Assembly (NCBI GenBank): GCA_023268425.1 | Contig: JALRFN010000036.1 | Coordinates: 1 to 11,252 of the forward strand | Direction of reading: 5' to 3' | Origin: Burkholderiaceae bacterium | Lineage (GTDB): Bacteria > Pseudomonadota > Gammaproteobacteria > Burkholderiales > Burkholderiaceae_C | Length of the DNA: 11,252 nt | Part shown: one piece after another, positions 1 to 6,544 of the stretch | Layout of the letters: every line of letters begins with the position of its first letter | Numbering within the stretch: position 1 is the first letter of the stretch | Made by a program: the position numbers and the translations under genes | The notes under the pieces: generated by a model | What the model was told of the DNA's origin: nothing | Seen by the model: only the letters and a program-made list of their open reading frames with translations | Database searches by the model: none

Positions 1-349
1 GCACGCGACCGTCGGGGTCTTGGTGCAGCTCGATCAAACCGTGTTTGACTTCCACCTTGACGCTGCTGGCTTCGGTCAAGCCTTGCTCGCGCACGTATTG
101 CACAAAACAACGCGCGCCGTTGCCGCAGTGCTCGACTTCACCACCGTCGGCGTTGTGGATGACGTAAGCAAAGTCAGCGTCGGGGCGGGTGGCTGCGCGC
201 ACCGACAAAATCTGGTCGGCGCCCACACCGAAATGGCGGTCCGCCAGCCAGCGGTACTGCGCTTCGTTCAAGCCCAACAAGCCTTGGGTTTCGTTGAGCA
301 CGACGAAATCGTTGCCAGCGCCGTGCATTTTGGTGAAGGTGATTTGCAT
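1..349 (-). CDS. dapF: Diaminopimelate epimerase, N-terminal part (cut by window edge)
   Basis: DapF converts LL- to meso-diaminopimelate in the cytoplasm, a step in lysine and peptidoglycan precursor synthesis. The reading frame runs leftward from an ATG at 349 and is still open at base 1, giving 116 visible residues of a family that is usually about 275-290 long. The N-terminal signature KMHGAGNDFVVLN lies at residues 7-19. The first catalytic cysteine is at residue 75 in NADGGEVEHCGNGARC (66-81); the second catalytic cysteine would lie outside the window. The ATG at 349 fits the usual family N-terminus, which begins only a few residues before the HGAGNDF motif. A GATAAT hexamer lies on the same strand at 364-359, only about 10 bases from the start codon, so any transcript from it would have almost no leader. 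The gene is divergent from the Nudix-MBL gene, and the gap between them holds two short palindromes. Identification is very secure. Confidence 0.96.
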   Translation of the reverse strand, partial: MQITFTKMHGAGNDFVVLNETQGLLGLNEAQYRWLADRHFGVGADQILSVRAATRPDADFAYVIHNADGGEVEHCGNGARCFVQYVREQGLTEASSVKVEVKHGLIELHQDPDGRV

Positions 350-350
350 G

Positions 351-360
351 ATGGCGCCAT
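351..360. repeat. 10-base palindrome next to the dapF start
   Basis: ATGGCGCCAT is a perfect self-complementary decamer directly upstream of the dapF ATG and overlapping the possible GATAAT -10 hexamer on the minus strand. A second perfect decamer, CCACATGTGG, lies at 410-419 near the start of the divergent gene. They could be operator half-sites or chance; a palindrome of this length is not rare in GC-rich DNA. No function is claimed. Confidence 0.3.
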
Positions 361-433
361 TATCTCTGGCCTCAAGCGCGCGACACGCGGGGGCGACATT
401 CGGGCGCGGCCACATGTGGGCAAAATGCGCGTC

Positions 434-2083
434 ATGAAACGCCCCCAATATTTTTTGCGCGAACAGCGCCAGCCTGTTGCCACGCGCCGTGCCGCCACCG
501 TCTTGTTGTTGCGCGAAGGCCCCGAAGGCATGCAGGTCTTGATGACCCGCCGCTCTGAAAAAGCCAGTTTTGCGCCCGGTGCCTATGTGTTCCCCGGTGG
601 CGCCGTGGACCCGGGTGATGGCCAGGCCAGCGGGGTGTTTCGCGACGGCCAAGACGCCACCGCGCGCGCCGACGCCATGGCCGCGATTCGCGAGAGCTTT
701 GAAGAGCTGGGGGTGCTGCTGTGCAAGCGGGCCGATGGCAGTTGGGCCACGCAAACCGACATTGAGGCCCTGGACCGCTCGGGGCCGTTTTTTGAACAGT
801 GCCAACGCCTGGGCCTGACCCCAGCGGCCAATGAAGTGCACTTGTTGGCGCACTGGATCACCGACCGCGATATGCCCAAGCGCTTTGATGTGCCGTTTTT
901 GGTCGCGCCCATGCCGCCCGGACAAACGCCAATCGCCGACGAAGCCGAGCAATTTGAACCCGTGTGGGTCGCGCCCCAGGCCGCTTTGGACGCGCACCGC
1001 GCGGGGCGGTTTTTCATGATCTTTCCGACCATTCGCACGCTGGAGCGCATGGCCGTGCACGCCAACATCGACGCGGTCATGGCGGCCTTGGCCAACGAGC
1101 GGCCTTTGTTTGTGTCTTGCCCGCGCGGCGGCTTGGTCAAGGGCCAAGACGAACGATTCATGGAACACGACATGGCGTTTGCGGAGTTGGAAATGGTTAG
1201 CCCAGACGGCCAACTGTTTCACGAGCTGAGCTGGCAACACGAGCGGGCGGTGCCATTGTGGCGCCACGTGCAACGGCTGACCGCACCCAACGCCAACGTC
1301 ATGACCGGGCCTGGCACCAACACCTACATCGTCGGGGAGCCCGCGACGGGTTACGCCATCATCGACGCCGGCCCTGCCGACGACAGCCACTTGGATCGCT
1401 TGGAAGCGATCACCCACGGTGACATTCGCTGGTTGGTGTGCACCCACTCACACGCCGACCATTCCCCTGGCGCGGTGGCCTTGCAACAGCGTTTGCGCGC
1501 ACGAGGCATTGAGGTGCCGCTGTATGGCGTGCCCAGCGGCCCCAACGCTGGACCCGCCGCGGAGTTTCACCCCAGCCACCCAGTCACGGACGAGCAGGTC
1601 TTGGTGCTGCGCGGGCGCAGCGAAGCGGGTGAGGAGATCAGCCACAGCCTGCGCTGCATCTTCACGCCCGGCCACGCGGCCAACCACGTGTGCTTGCTGC
1701 TGGAGGAAGACGCCTTGCTGTTTTCGGGTGACCACATCTTGAACGGCAGCACCACCATCATCAACCCGCCCGATGGCCACATGGACGACTACTTGAAGTC
1801 GCTGGATCGTTTGGCCAGCGTGGCTGAAGCCGAAGGCGTGTCTTACATCTTGCCTGCCCACGGCCATGTGCTGGGCAAGGCTGGGGCGGTGATTGCGCAC
1901 CTCAAGGCACACCGCCTGGCACGCGAGGCCAAGGTCATTGACGCGATGCGCGCCAAACCTGAGGGCGACGAAGACGACTGGGTGGCGCTGGCCTACGCGG
2001 ACACGCCATCCGCACTGTGGCCGATGGCCAAGCGCTCGATGGCGGCGCACCTCCAACGCATTCGGGACCTGGGTTTGGTCTGA
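434..2083 (+). CDS. Fused Nudix hydrolase / metallo-beta-lactamase-fold hydrolase
   Basis: This is a 549-residue protein with two enzyme domains. The N-terminal half (about 15-230) is a Nudix domain. FPGG is at 53-56, preceded by LMTRRS (36-41) and a glycine at 49, which resembles the NuCoA signature of CoA diphosphatases except that Ser45 stands where that motif has Arg. The metal-binding end of the Nudix box, RESFEELG, is at 86-93. The two halves of the box are separated by an insertion, as in NUDT19-like proteins. The C-terminal half (about 280-549) is an MBL-fold hydrolase: THSHADH at 337-343, TPGH at 411-414, FSGDH at 430-434 and LPAHGH at 473-478, followed by a LACTB2-like winged-helix tail. 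All metal ligands look intact. The start is uncertain: ATG 434 and ATG 425 are both in frame and neither has a strong ribosome binding site. The frame is open back to base 20, but that stretch is antisense to dapF and is not counted. Substrate unknown; acyl-CoA or another nucleotide conjugate is an inference. Confidence 0.88.
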   Translation: MKRPQYFLREQRQPVATRRAATVLLLREGPEGMQVLMTRRSEKASFAPGAYVFPGGAVDPGDGQASGVFRDGQDATARADAMAAIRESFEELGVLLCKRADGSWATQTDIEALDRSGPFFEQCQRLGLTPAANEVHLLAHWITDRDMPKRFDVPFLVAPMPPGQTPIADEAEQFEPVWVAPQAALDAHRAGRFFMIFPTIRTLERMAVHANIDAVMAALANERPLFVSCPRGGLVKGQDERFMEHDMAFAELEMVSPDGQLFHELSWQHERAVPLWRHVQRLTAPNANVMTGPGTNTYIVGEPATGYAIIDAGPADDSHLDRLEAITHGDIRWLVCTHSHADHSPGAVALQQRLRARGIEVPLYGVPSGPNAGPAAEFHPSHPVTDEQVLVLRGRSEAGEEISHSLRCIFTPGHAANHVCLLLEEDALLFSGDHILNGSTTIINPPDGHMDDYLKSLDRLASVAEAEGVSYILPAHGHVLGKAGAVIAHLKAHRLAREAKVIDAMRAKPEGDEDDWVALAYADTPSALWPMAKRSMAAHLQRIRDLGLV

Positions 2084-2091
2084 GGTAGGCC

Positions 2092-3657
2092 TCAGCCCGC
2101 GCGGCGGGCAAACTGACGCAAGGGCACGCCCAGCAAGGCCAGTCCGCCCAGGTACAAGGCTGCAGCAGCCACGACCGTGGCCGCCAGCAAGCCCACGCGC
2201 ACGCCACGCGCCATGTGCAACCAGTCCCAATGACCGGCAGCCCACCACAGGGCTGTCCCCATGACGGCCAAGGCCAGCGCGACCTTGAGCGCCAACGACC
2301 ACCAACCCGCTTGGGCGCGATAAGCGCCACTGCGACGCAAACCCACAGCCAACCAAGTCGCGTTGATCAACGCCCCCACACCAATGGACAAGGCCAAGCC
2401 CGCATGCGCCAGCCAGGGGACAAACAGCAGGTTCATGCACTGGGTCAAGACCAACACCACCACGGCGATTTTCACTGGCGTGCGCATGTCGTGTTGGGCG
2501 AAATAGCCCGGCGCCAAGACTTTGATGGCCACCAGCCCCACGAGGCCCACCCCATAGCCGCGCAACGCCCAAGCGGTTTGGCCCACGTCAGCGTCGGTGA
2601 AGCGCCCGTAGTGATAGAGCACCGCCACCAAGGGCTCGGTGAACGTGATCAAGGCCACCGCAGCGGGCAAGGCCAAGACCACCACCAAGCGCAAGCCCCA
2701 GTCCAACAGTTGGCTGTACCGATCGCCATTGTCCTGCGCGCGCGCTGCCGACAAGGCCGGGGTCAGCACCACACCCAAGGCCACGCCCAACATCGCCGTG
2801 GGGAACTCCATCAAGCGATCGGCGTAAGACAACCAACTCACGCTGCCAGGCGTCAGGTGCGAGGCAATTTGGGTGTTGATCAACAGCGACAGTTGCGCCA
2901 CTCCAACGCCCAACAGCGCGGGCGCCATCAAACCCAAGACCTTGCGCACGCCGGGTGCCGACCAAGCGAGGCGCAAGCCACTGGGGCTCAGGCGCAGGCG
3001 TGGCCACAAGCCCAGTCGCGCCAGCGCCCACCACTGCACCGCCAGTTGCAGCACACCACCGAGCATCACCCCAAACGCCAAGGCGTAAATGGGCTCGATG
3101 CCCCGGGTCTGCAACCACGGCGCACCCCACCAAGCCGCAGCGATCATGGCCACGTTCAACAACACGGGCGTACCCGCAGGGACGGCAAAGCGCTTCCAGG
3201 TGTTGAGCACGCCGGAGGCCAAGGCCACCAAAGACATGAAGGCGATGTAGGGGAACATGATGCGCGTGAGGACCACCGCATGCTCATAACTTTGTGCGGT
3301 TTGCTGCAAACCACTGGCCAGTGCCCACACCAAGACCGGGGCGGCGATGACGCCGATGGCTGCGGTCAGCAGCAACACAGCAAACAAGGCCGTCGCCACC
3401 TTGTCGATCAGGTCTTGGGTCACCGCATCGCCTTCGCGTGCGCGACTGGCCGCCAGCACCGGTACAAAGGCCTGGCTGAACGCACCCTCGGCAAACAAAC
3501 GACGCAACAAATTGGGGATGCGAAACGCGACATTGAAGGCGTCGGTCACCGCGGAGGCGCCGAACAAAGCCGCCACCAACAACTCGCGCACGAGACCCAG
3601 CACGCGCGAGGCCAGGGTCATCACAGACACGATGGACGCCGACTTGAACAGGCTCAC
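2092..3657 (-). CDS. murJ: Lipid II flippase MurJ (MviN family)
   Basis: MurJ flips lipid II, the peptidoglycan precursor, across the inner membrane. The 521-residue product is close to the E. coli length and is hydrophobic throughout, consistent with the family's 14 membrane helices. Charged residues shown to be essential in E. coli are present at the same numbers: Arg18 and Arg24 (in SRVLGLVRE), Asp39 and Arg52. Arg281 in YADRLMEFP corresponds to E. coli Arg270. The start is GTG at 3657, chosen because it gives the standard family N-terminus and because it overlaps the stop of the upstream glycosyltransferase gene as GTGA; an AGGG lies just before it. The overlap suggests translational coupling. 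At the 3' end the stop is 8 bases from that of the convergent Nudix-MBL gene. A perfect hairpin (GCCCGC, 3-base loop, GCGGGC; 2095-2109) sits over the last codons but has no T-run, so it is not called a terminator. Identification is very secure. Confidence 0.97.
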   Translation of the reverse strand: MSLFKSASIVSVMTLASRVLGLVRELLVAALFGASAVTDAFNVAFRIPNLLRRLFAEGAFSQAFVPVLAASRAREGDAVTQDLIDKVATALFAVLLLTAAIGVIAAPVLVWALASGLQQTAQSYEHAVVLTRIMFPYIAFMSLVALASGVLNTWKRFAVPAGTPVLLNVAMIAAAWWGAPWLQTRGIEPIYALAFGVMLGGVLQLAVQWWALARLGLWPRLRLSPSGLRLAWSAPGVRKVLGLMAPALLGVGVAQLSLLINTQIASHLTPGSVSWLSYADRLMEFPTAMLGVALGVVLTPALSAARAQDNGDRYSQLLDWGLRLVVVLALPAAVALITFTEPLVAVLYHYGRFTDADVGQTAWALRGYGVGLVGLVAIKVLAPGYFAQHDMRTPVKIAVVVLVLTQCMNLLFVPWLAHAGLALSIGVGALINATWLAVGLRRSGAYRAQAGWWSLALKVALALAVMGTALWWAAGHWDWLHMARGVRVGLLAATVVAAAALYLGGLALLGVPLRQFARRAG

Positions 3658-4634
3658 GATGGCGCACCCTGCTGGGTCAGCTGTTGCTGCAACGATTGAA
3701 TCTGTTTCACCAAATCCCCTACAAAAGCGTCCAAGGCCACGGACAACGGGCGGTAGGCCAAGTCTTTGTAACGCATCACATCGGTGGGCAGCCCCAAGCG
3801 AGGGCCATCTTCCTCGATGCGCAAAGTCTGATCACCCAAGGCGTTCATGTATTGCAAGGCGTGGTGACGCAGCCAGTCGTCGTCTAATTGGTGCTTGCGC
3901 TGCCGAATCTCGGTGGCCAGACGGTCCCAATGGTTGCCCTCACCTGCAAACCGGTTGGACTTTAACGCCAAGCTGCGGCTGCCGAGCAGGGCTTTGCGCA
4001 TGATTTGTTCGCTGTGGCGCACGGGCACGTGATTGAAGCGATGGGGCAATTCCACTGGGTCGTTGTTCAACGCCAGGTTATAGGCCTTGTGGTTGCCCTC
4101 CAAAACCGTGCAGCCACGGGCAAAGCGCCCGCCCAAAATGACCTTGCGCATGCGCGTGGGCTCAGCCGAACGGGGGCGGAAATTGCTGTACAGCGGCGCC
4201 GAAGGCCCGAAATAGTCACCCGATATGGGGCAATAGGTGCGCCATGGCGCTTTGCCCCAGCGGTCTCGTGGCAAGTGTTGGTCCAAGGTCTGCAAGCGCT
4301 GCCCTGAAGGATCGTCAATGAACTCATCGGCGTCCAGCGGCACGATGTAATCGAACACACCCATGTTGGCGACTTGATTCACCAAGTGCGTGATCACCTG
4401 AGACTGCTGAAACTCATCGCTGGCGTGGTGCACGTAGCTCAGCGGCAGGCCCTCGGCTTGCAAGCGTTTGATGATCTCGGCCGTGGCGTCGGTACTGCCG
4501 TGGTCCAAGATGTACAGGCGCTCCACGGTGCGCAAATTGATGCGCACAAACAACTCGATGATGTCGGCCTCGTCGCGCACCATGCTGACGGCAGCAAGGC
4601 GCAGGCGCGGCTGGGATGGGTCTGGCGATGTCAT
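3654..4634 (-). CDS. Glycosyltransferase family 2-type protein
   Basis: This is a 326-residue predicted GT-A fold glycosyltransferase resembling the Glyco_tranf_2_4 group. The N-terminal AAVSMVRDEADIIELFV (14-30) and LDHGSTDAT (43-51) form the nucleotide-sugar binding part. DADEF (101-105) supplies the acidic metal-binding motif after VPL. The C-terminal end (about 308-323) is rich in Gln and Leu and may form a short coiled coil. No signal peptide or membrane segment is evident, so it probably acts on the cytoplasmic face. The frame is open up to 4751, but ATG 4634 is preferred because it follows AGGGGG at a suitable distance and gives the typical N-terminus; the longer version would run into the rpsT promoter. 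It precedes murJ with a 4-base stop/start overlap, so the two are almost certainly co-translated. Sugar donor and acceptor cannot be read from the sequence. A role in envelope glycan assembly is inferred from the murJ linkage only. Confidence 0.87.
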   Translation of the reverse strand: MTSPDPSQPRLRLAAVSMVRDEADIIELFVRINLRTVERLYILDHGSTDATAEIIKRLQAEGLPLSYVHHASDEFQQSQVITHLVNQVANMGVFDYIVPLDADEFIDDPSGQRLQTLDQHLPRDRWGKAPWRTYCPISGDYFGPSAPLYSNFRPRSAEPTRMRKVILGGRFARGCTVLEGNHKAYNLALNNDPVELPHRFNHVPVRHSEQIMRKALLGSRSLALKSNRFAGEGNHWDRLATEIRQRKHQLDDDWLRHHALQYMNALGDQTLRIEEDGPRLGLPTDVMRYKDLAYRPLSVALDAFVGDLVKQIQSLQQQLTQQGAPS

Positions 4635-4720
4635 AGGTGATCCCCCTGCGCCCCTCACCGCCTGGGTCGGGCTTGTTGTGGATTGGATGAAGAGCGCTTT
4701 CTCCAGTGTAACGCCCGGGC

Positions 4721-4726
4721 TATAAT
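4721..4726 (+). promoter_or_regulatory. Probable sigma-70 -10 box of rpsT
   Basis: A perfect TATAAT lies 49 bases before the rpsT ATG. The -35 region about 17 bases upstream (around 4698-4703, TTTCTC) is poor. The bases after the -10 (GCGCGG) form a GC-rich discriminator, a feature of promoters inhibited by ppGpp and DksA, as expected for a ribosomal protein gene. The inferred start near 4733 would give a leader of about 43 bases. Confidence 0.7.
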
Positions 4727-4763
4727 GCGCGGTTGCTGACAACATCCGCAAACTTTATTTTCT

Positions 4764-4767
4764 GGAG
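4764..4767 (+). promoter_or_regulatory. Ribosome binding site of rpsT
   Basis: GGAG is spaced 8 bases from the ATG at 4776. It fixes the start of rpsT, whose product begins with the standard MASKKTKNPR-type N-terminus. Confidence 0.75.
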
Positions 4768-4775
4768 TCTTCCAC

Positions 4776-5069
4776 ATGGCAAGCAAAAAGACCAAAAACC
4801 CGCGCCTGGCCTCTGGCCGCAAACGCGCTCGTCAAAACATCAAACTGAATGCAGCCCACACTTCGCTGCGCTCCAAGTACCGCACCTCGGTGAAGAACGT
4901 CGAGAAGGCCGTTGTCGCTGGCGACAAAGACAAGGCCACCGAGTTGTTTGCCAAAGCCCAAAGTATCATCGACAGCGTCGCTGACAAAGGCATCTTCCAC
5001 AAGAACAAAGCCGCTCGCGACAAGAGCCGCTTGAGCGCCAAGGTCAAAGCCCTGGCGACCGCCGCTTAA
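4776..5069 (+). CDS. rpsT: 30S ribosomal protein S20
   Basis: S20 binds 16S rRNA early in 30S subunit assembly. The 97-residue, lysine- and arginine-rich product has the family features: a basic N-terminus with SGRKRARQNIKLN (13-25), then SLRSKYRTSVK (30-40), and the C-terminal FHKNKAARDKSRLS segment (74-87). It is about ten residues longer than E. coli S20 (87), mainly at the alanine-rich C-terminal end. It stands alone with its own promoter and terminator, divergent from the glycosyltransferase-murJ pair. In E. coli, rpsT expression is autoregulated by S20; whether that holds here is not visible in the leader. Identification is very secure. Confidence 0.98.
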   Translation: MASKKTKNPRLASGRKRARQNIKLNAAHTSLRSKYRTSVKNVEKAVVAGDKDKATELFAKAQSIIDSVADKGIFHKNKAARDKSRLSAKVKALATAA

Positions 5070-5084
5070 TCTGCGGCAAACGAC

Positions 5085-5103
5085 GCGGCAACCCCGTTGC
5101 CGC
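5085..5103 (+). other. Perfect 8-bp hairpin downstream of rpsT
   Basis: GCGGCAAC (5085-5092) and GTTGCCGC (5096-5103) are fully complementary around a CCC loop, starting 15 bases after the rpsT stop. There is no T-run after it, so it is unlikely to terminate transcription alone. It may protect the mRNA 3' end, or be part of a structured 3' region with the two hairpins that follow. Confidence 0.6.
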
Positions 5104-5123
5104 CGTGAAGCGCAAGCTTCGCG
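5104..5123 (+). other. Hairpin with GCAA tetraloop downstream of rpsT
   Basis: GAAGC (5107-5111) and GCTTC (5116-5120) enclose GCAA, a GNRA-class tetraloop. The stem extends outward by a T-G wobble and two G-C pairs to 5104 and 5123, giving eight pairs. It directly abuts the preceding hairpin, so the two could stack in the rpsT 3' untranslated region. Confidence 0.6.
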
Positions 5124-5159
5124 CCGTTTGAACCGGGTGCGCTGTCAGCAACACACACC

Positions 5160-5189
5160 AACCGCCAGGGTCCCCTCTGGCGGTTTTTT
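5160..5189 (+). terminator. Intrinsic terminator of rpsT
   Basis: AACCGCCAG (5160-5168) pairs perfectly with CTGGCGGTT (5177-5185), and the stem is followed by an uninterrupted run of six T (5184-5189). This is a classic rho-independent terminator, 91 bases after the rpsT stop. The next gene begins only 24 bases beyond it. Confidence 0.93.
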
Positions 5190-5213
5190 CATTTCTGCCC
5201 CGACCTGTTGGCC

Positions 5214-6458
5214 ATGAAAACCATTCGACTCAAGCCCGGCAAAGAGCGCTCCCTGTTGCGCCGCCACCCGTGGGTGTACGACGCGGCGATCGCCAAAGGC
5301 AAAGCCGACCCCGGCGAGACCGTGCGCGTGGAAAGCGACAAAGGCCAATTGCTGGCGTTTGGCGCGTTTTCACCCACCTCGAAGATCCGTGTCCGCACCT
5401 GGAGCTTTGACGAGGCTGAGCGCATCGACGAGGCGTTTTTCCAGCGTCGCTTGCAAGCCGCCTTGGCCACCCGCGAGCGCTTGGGCGTGGCCAGCGACGG
5501 GGTGCGCCTGGTGCACGGCGAGTCCGACGGCCTGCCCGGTGTGATTGTCGACCGCTATGCCGACACCTTGGTCGCACAGTTTTTGTCGGCCGGCGCCGAG
5601 CGCTGGAAGGAAACGATTGCCGATCTGTTGCTCGCCCTCACGGGCTTGACGCGGCTGTATGAGCGCTCAGACTCGGGCGTGCGCCAACTCGAAGGGCTGG
5701 CCCCCGTGAAAGGCTGGTTGCGCGGCGGCGGTGACACCACTGTGGTGATTCAAGAGCACGACTGGCGCTTGTCGCTGGACGTTGAGGAAGGCCACAAAAC
5801 GGGCTTTTATCTCGACCAGCGCGACAGCCGCAAATGGTTCGCCGACACCGTGGCGCGTCTGCGCGCGCGCGAGGTGCTCAACTGCTATTGCTACACCGGC
5901 GGCTTCACGGTTGCCGCGGCCAAGGCGCTGCACGACGTGGGCGCTCTGGACGCCGACACCCGGCTGCTGTCGCTGGACTCCAGCGCACCTGCCATCGCGC
6001 GCGCAGAGGCCAATTTGGCCCTCAACGGATTGGGGGAGCGTCCCCAACTGGCATGTCGGGTGGCCGACGTGAACGCCAGTTTGCGCGAGTTCATCAAGGC
6101 GGGGCGACAGTTTGACGCCATCGTCTTGGACCCGCCCAAATTTGCGCCAACCGCAGCGCACGCCGAACGTGCAGCGCGCGCTTACAAAGACATCAACCGT
6201 TTGGCCTTCAAGTTGTTGCGCCCGGGTGGTGTCTTGTTCACTTACTCGTGTTCGGGTGGCATTGGCGTGGAGTTGTTTCACAAGATCGTGGCTTCGGCGG
6301 CCAACGACGCCGGCGTCGACGCCCACATCTTGGCGCGCTTGGGCGGCGCACCGGATCACCCCATGACCACCGCCTTCCCTGAAGGCGAATACCTCAAGGG
6401 CCTGGTCTTGATGAAAAGCCTGCTGGCCCCCATTTCGTTAGATGAAAGCGCAGCCTGA
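5214..6458 (+). CDS. rlmI: RlmI-type 23S rRNA (cytosine-C5) methyltransferase
   Basis: This predicted SAM-dependent RNA methyltransferase has 414 residues (E. coli RlmI, which makes m5C1962 in 23S rRNA, has 396). An N-terminal PUA-like RNA-binding domain spans about 1-75 (LKPGKERSLLRRHPWVY at 6-22). A central domain carries DGLPGVIVDRYAD (105-117). The family hallmark EEGHKTGFYLDQRDSR is at 191-206. The Rossmann methyltransferase domain follows, with the SAM motif NCYCYTGGFT (223-232), LDPPKF (305-310) and TYSCSGG (343-349), whose Cys346 is a candidate catalytic nucleophile. ATG 5214 is preferred over the in-frame TTG at 5208 because it gives a standard N-terminus; no good ribosome binding site is seen for either. 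It lies just after the rpsT terminator with no convincing promoter between, so expression may rely on readthrough. The exact target base is inferred from family resemblance. Confidence 0.88.
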   Translation: MKTIRLKPGKERSLLRRHPWVYDAAIAKGKADPGETVRVESDKGQLLAFGAFSPTSKIRVRTWSFDEAERIDEAFFQRRLQAALATRERLGVASDGVRLVHGESDGLPGVIVDRYADTLVAQFLSAGAERWKETIADLLLALTGLTRLYERSDSGVRQLEGLAPVKGWLRGGGDTTVVIQEHDWRLSLDVEEGHKTGFYLDQRDSRKWFADTVARLRAREVLNCYCYTGGFTVAAAKALHDVGALDADTRLLSLDSSAPAIARAEANLALNGLGERPQLACRVADVNASLREFIKAGRQFDAIVLDPPKFAPTAAHAERAARAYKDINRLAFKLLRPGGVLFTYSCSGGIGVELFHKIVASAANDAGVDAHILARLGGAPDHPMTTAFPEGEYLKGLVLMKSLLAPISLDESAA

Positions 6459-6464
6459 TACACT
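6456..6464 (+). promoter_or_regulatory. Possible extended -10 promoter for the COG0523 gene
   Basis: TGATACACT fits the extended -10 pattern TGn-TAnnnT, and its TGA is also the stop codon of the rRNA methyltransferase. The -35 region is weak and the following bases are GC-rich. It would start transcription about 75 bases before the ATG at 6545. This is a pattern match only. Confidence 0.35.
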
Positions 6465-6544
6465 GCGCGCCCCTGGCCGGGTGAAGGCGATGAATTTGAT
6501 GATCATTTCGCTGCCACCCGCTTCAAGAGAGATAGGTTGACCCC

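Noticed and set aside
20..424. Upstream extension of the Nudix-MBL reading frame back to base 20
   Set aside because: It is antisense to the well-conserved dapF N-terminus, its translation resembles no Nudix N-terminus, and the Nudix domain is complete from 434.
2215..3699. Long plus-strand frame of 494 codons opposite murJ
   Set aside because: Gln/His/Arg-rich translation without family features, typical of the mirror of a GC-rich membrane protein gene; murJ on the other strand is clearly the real gene.
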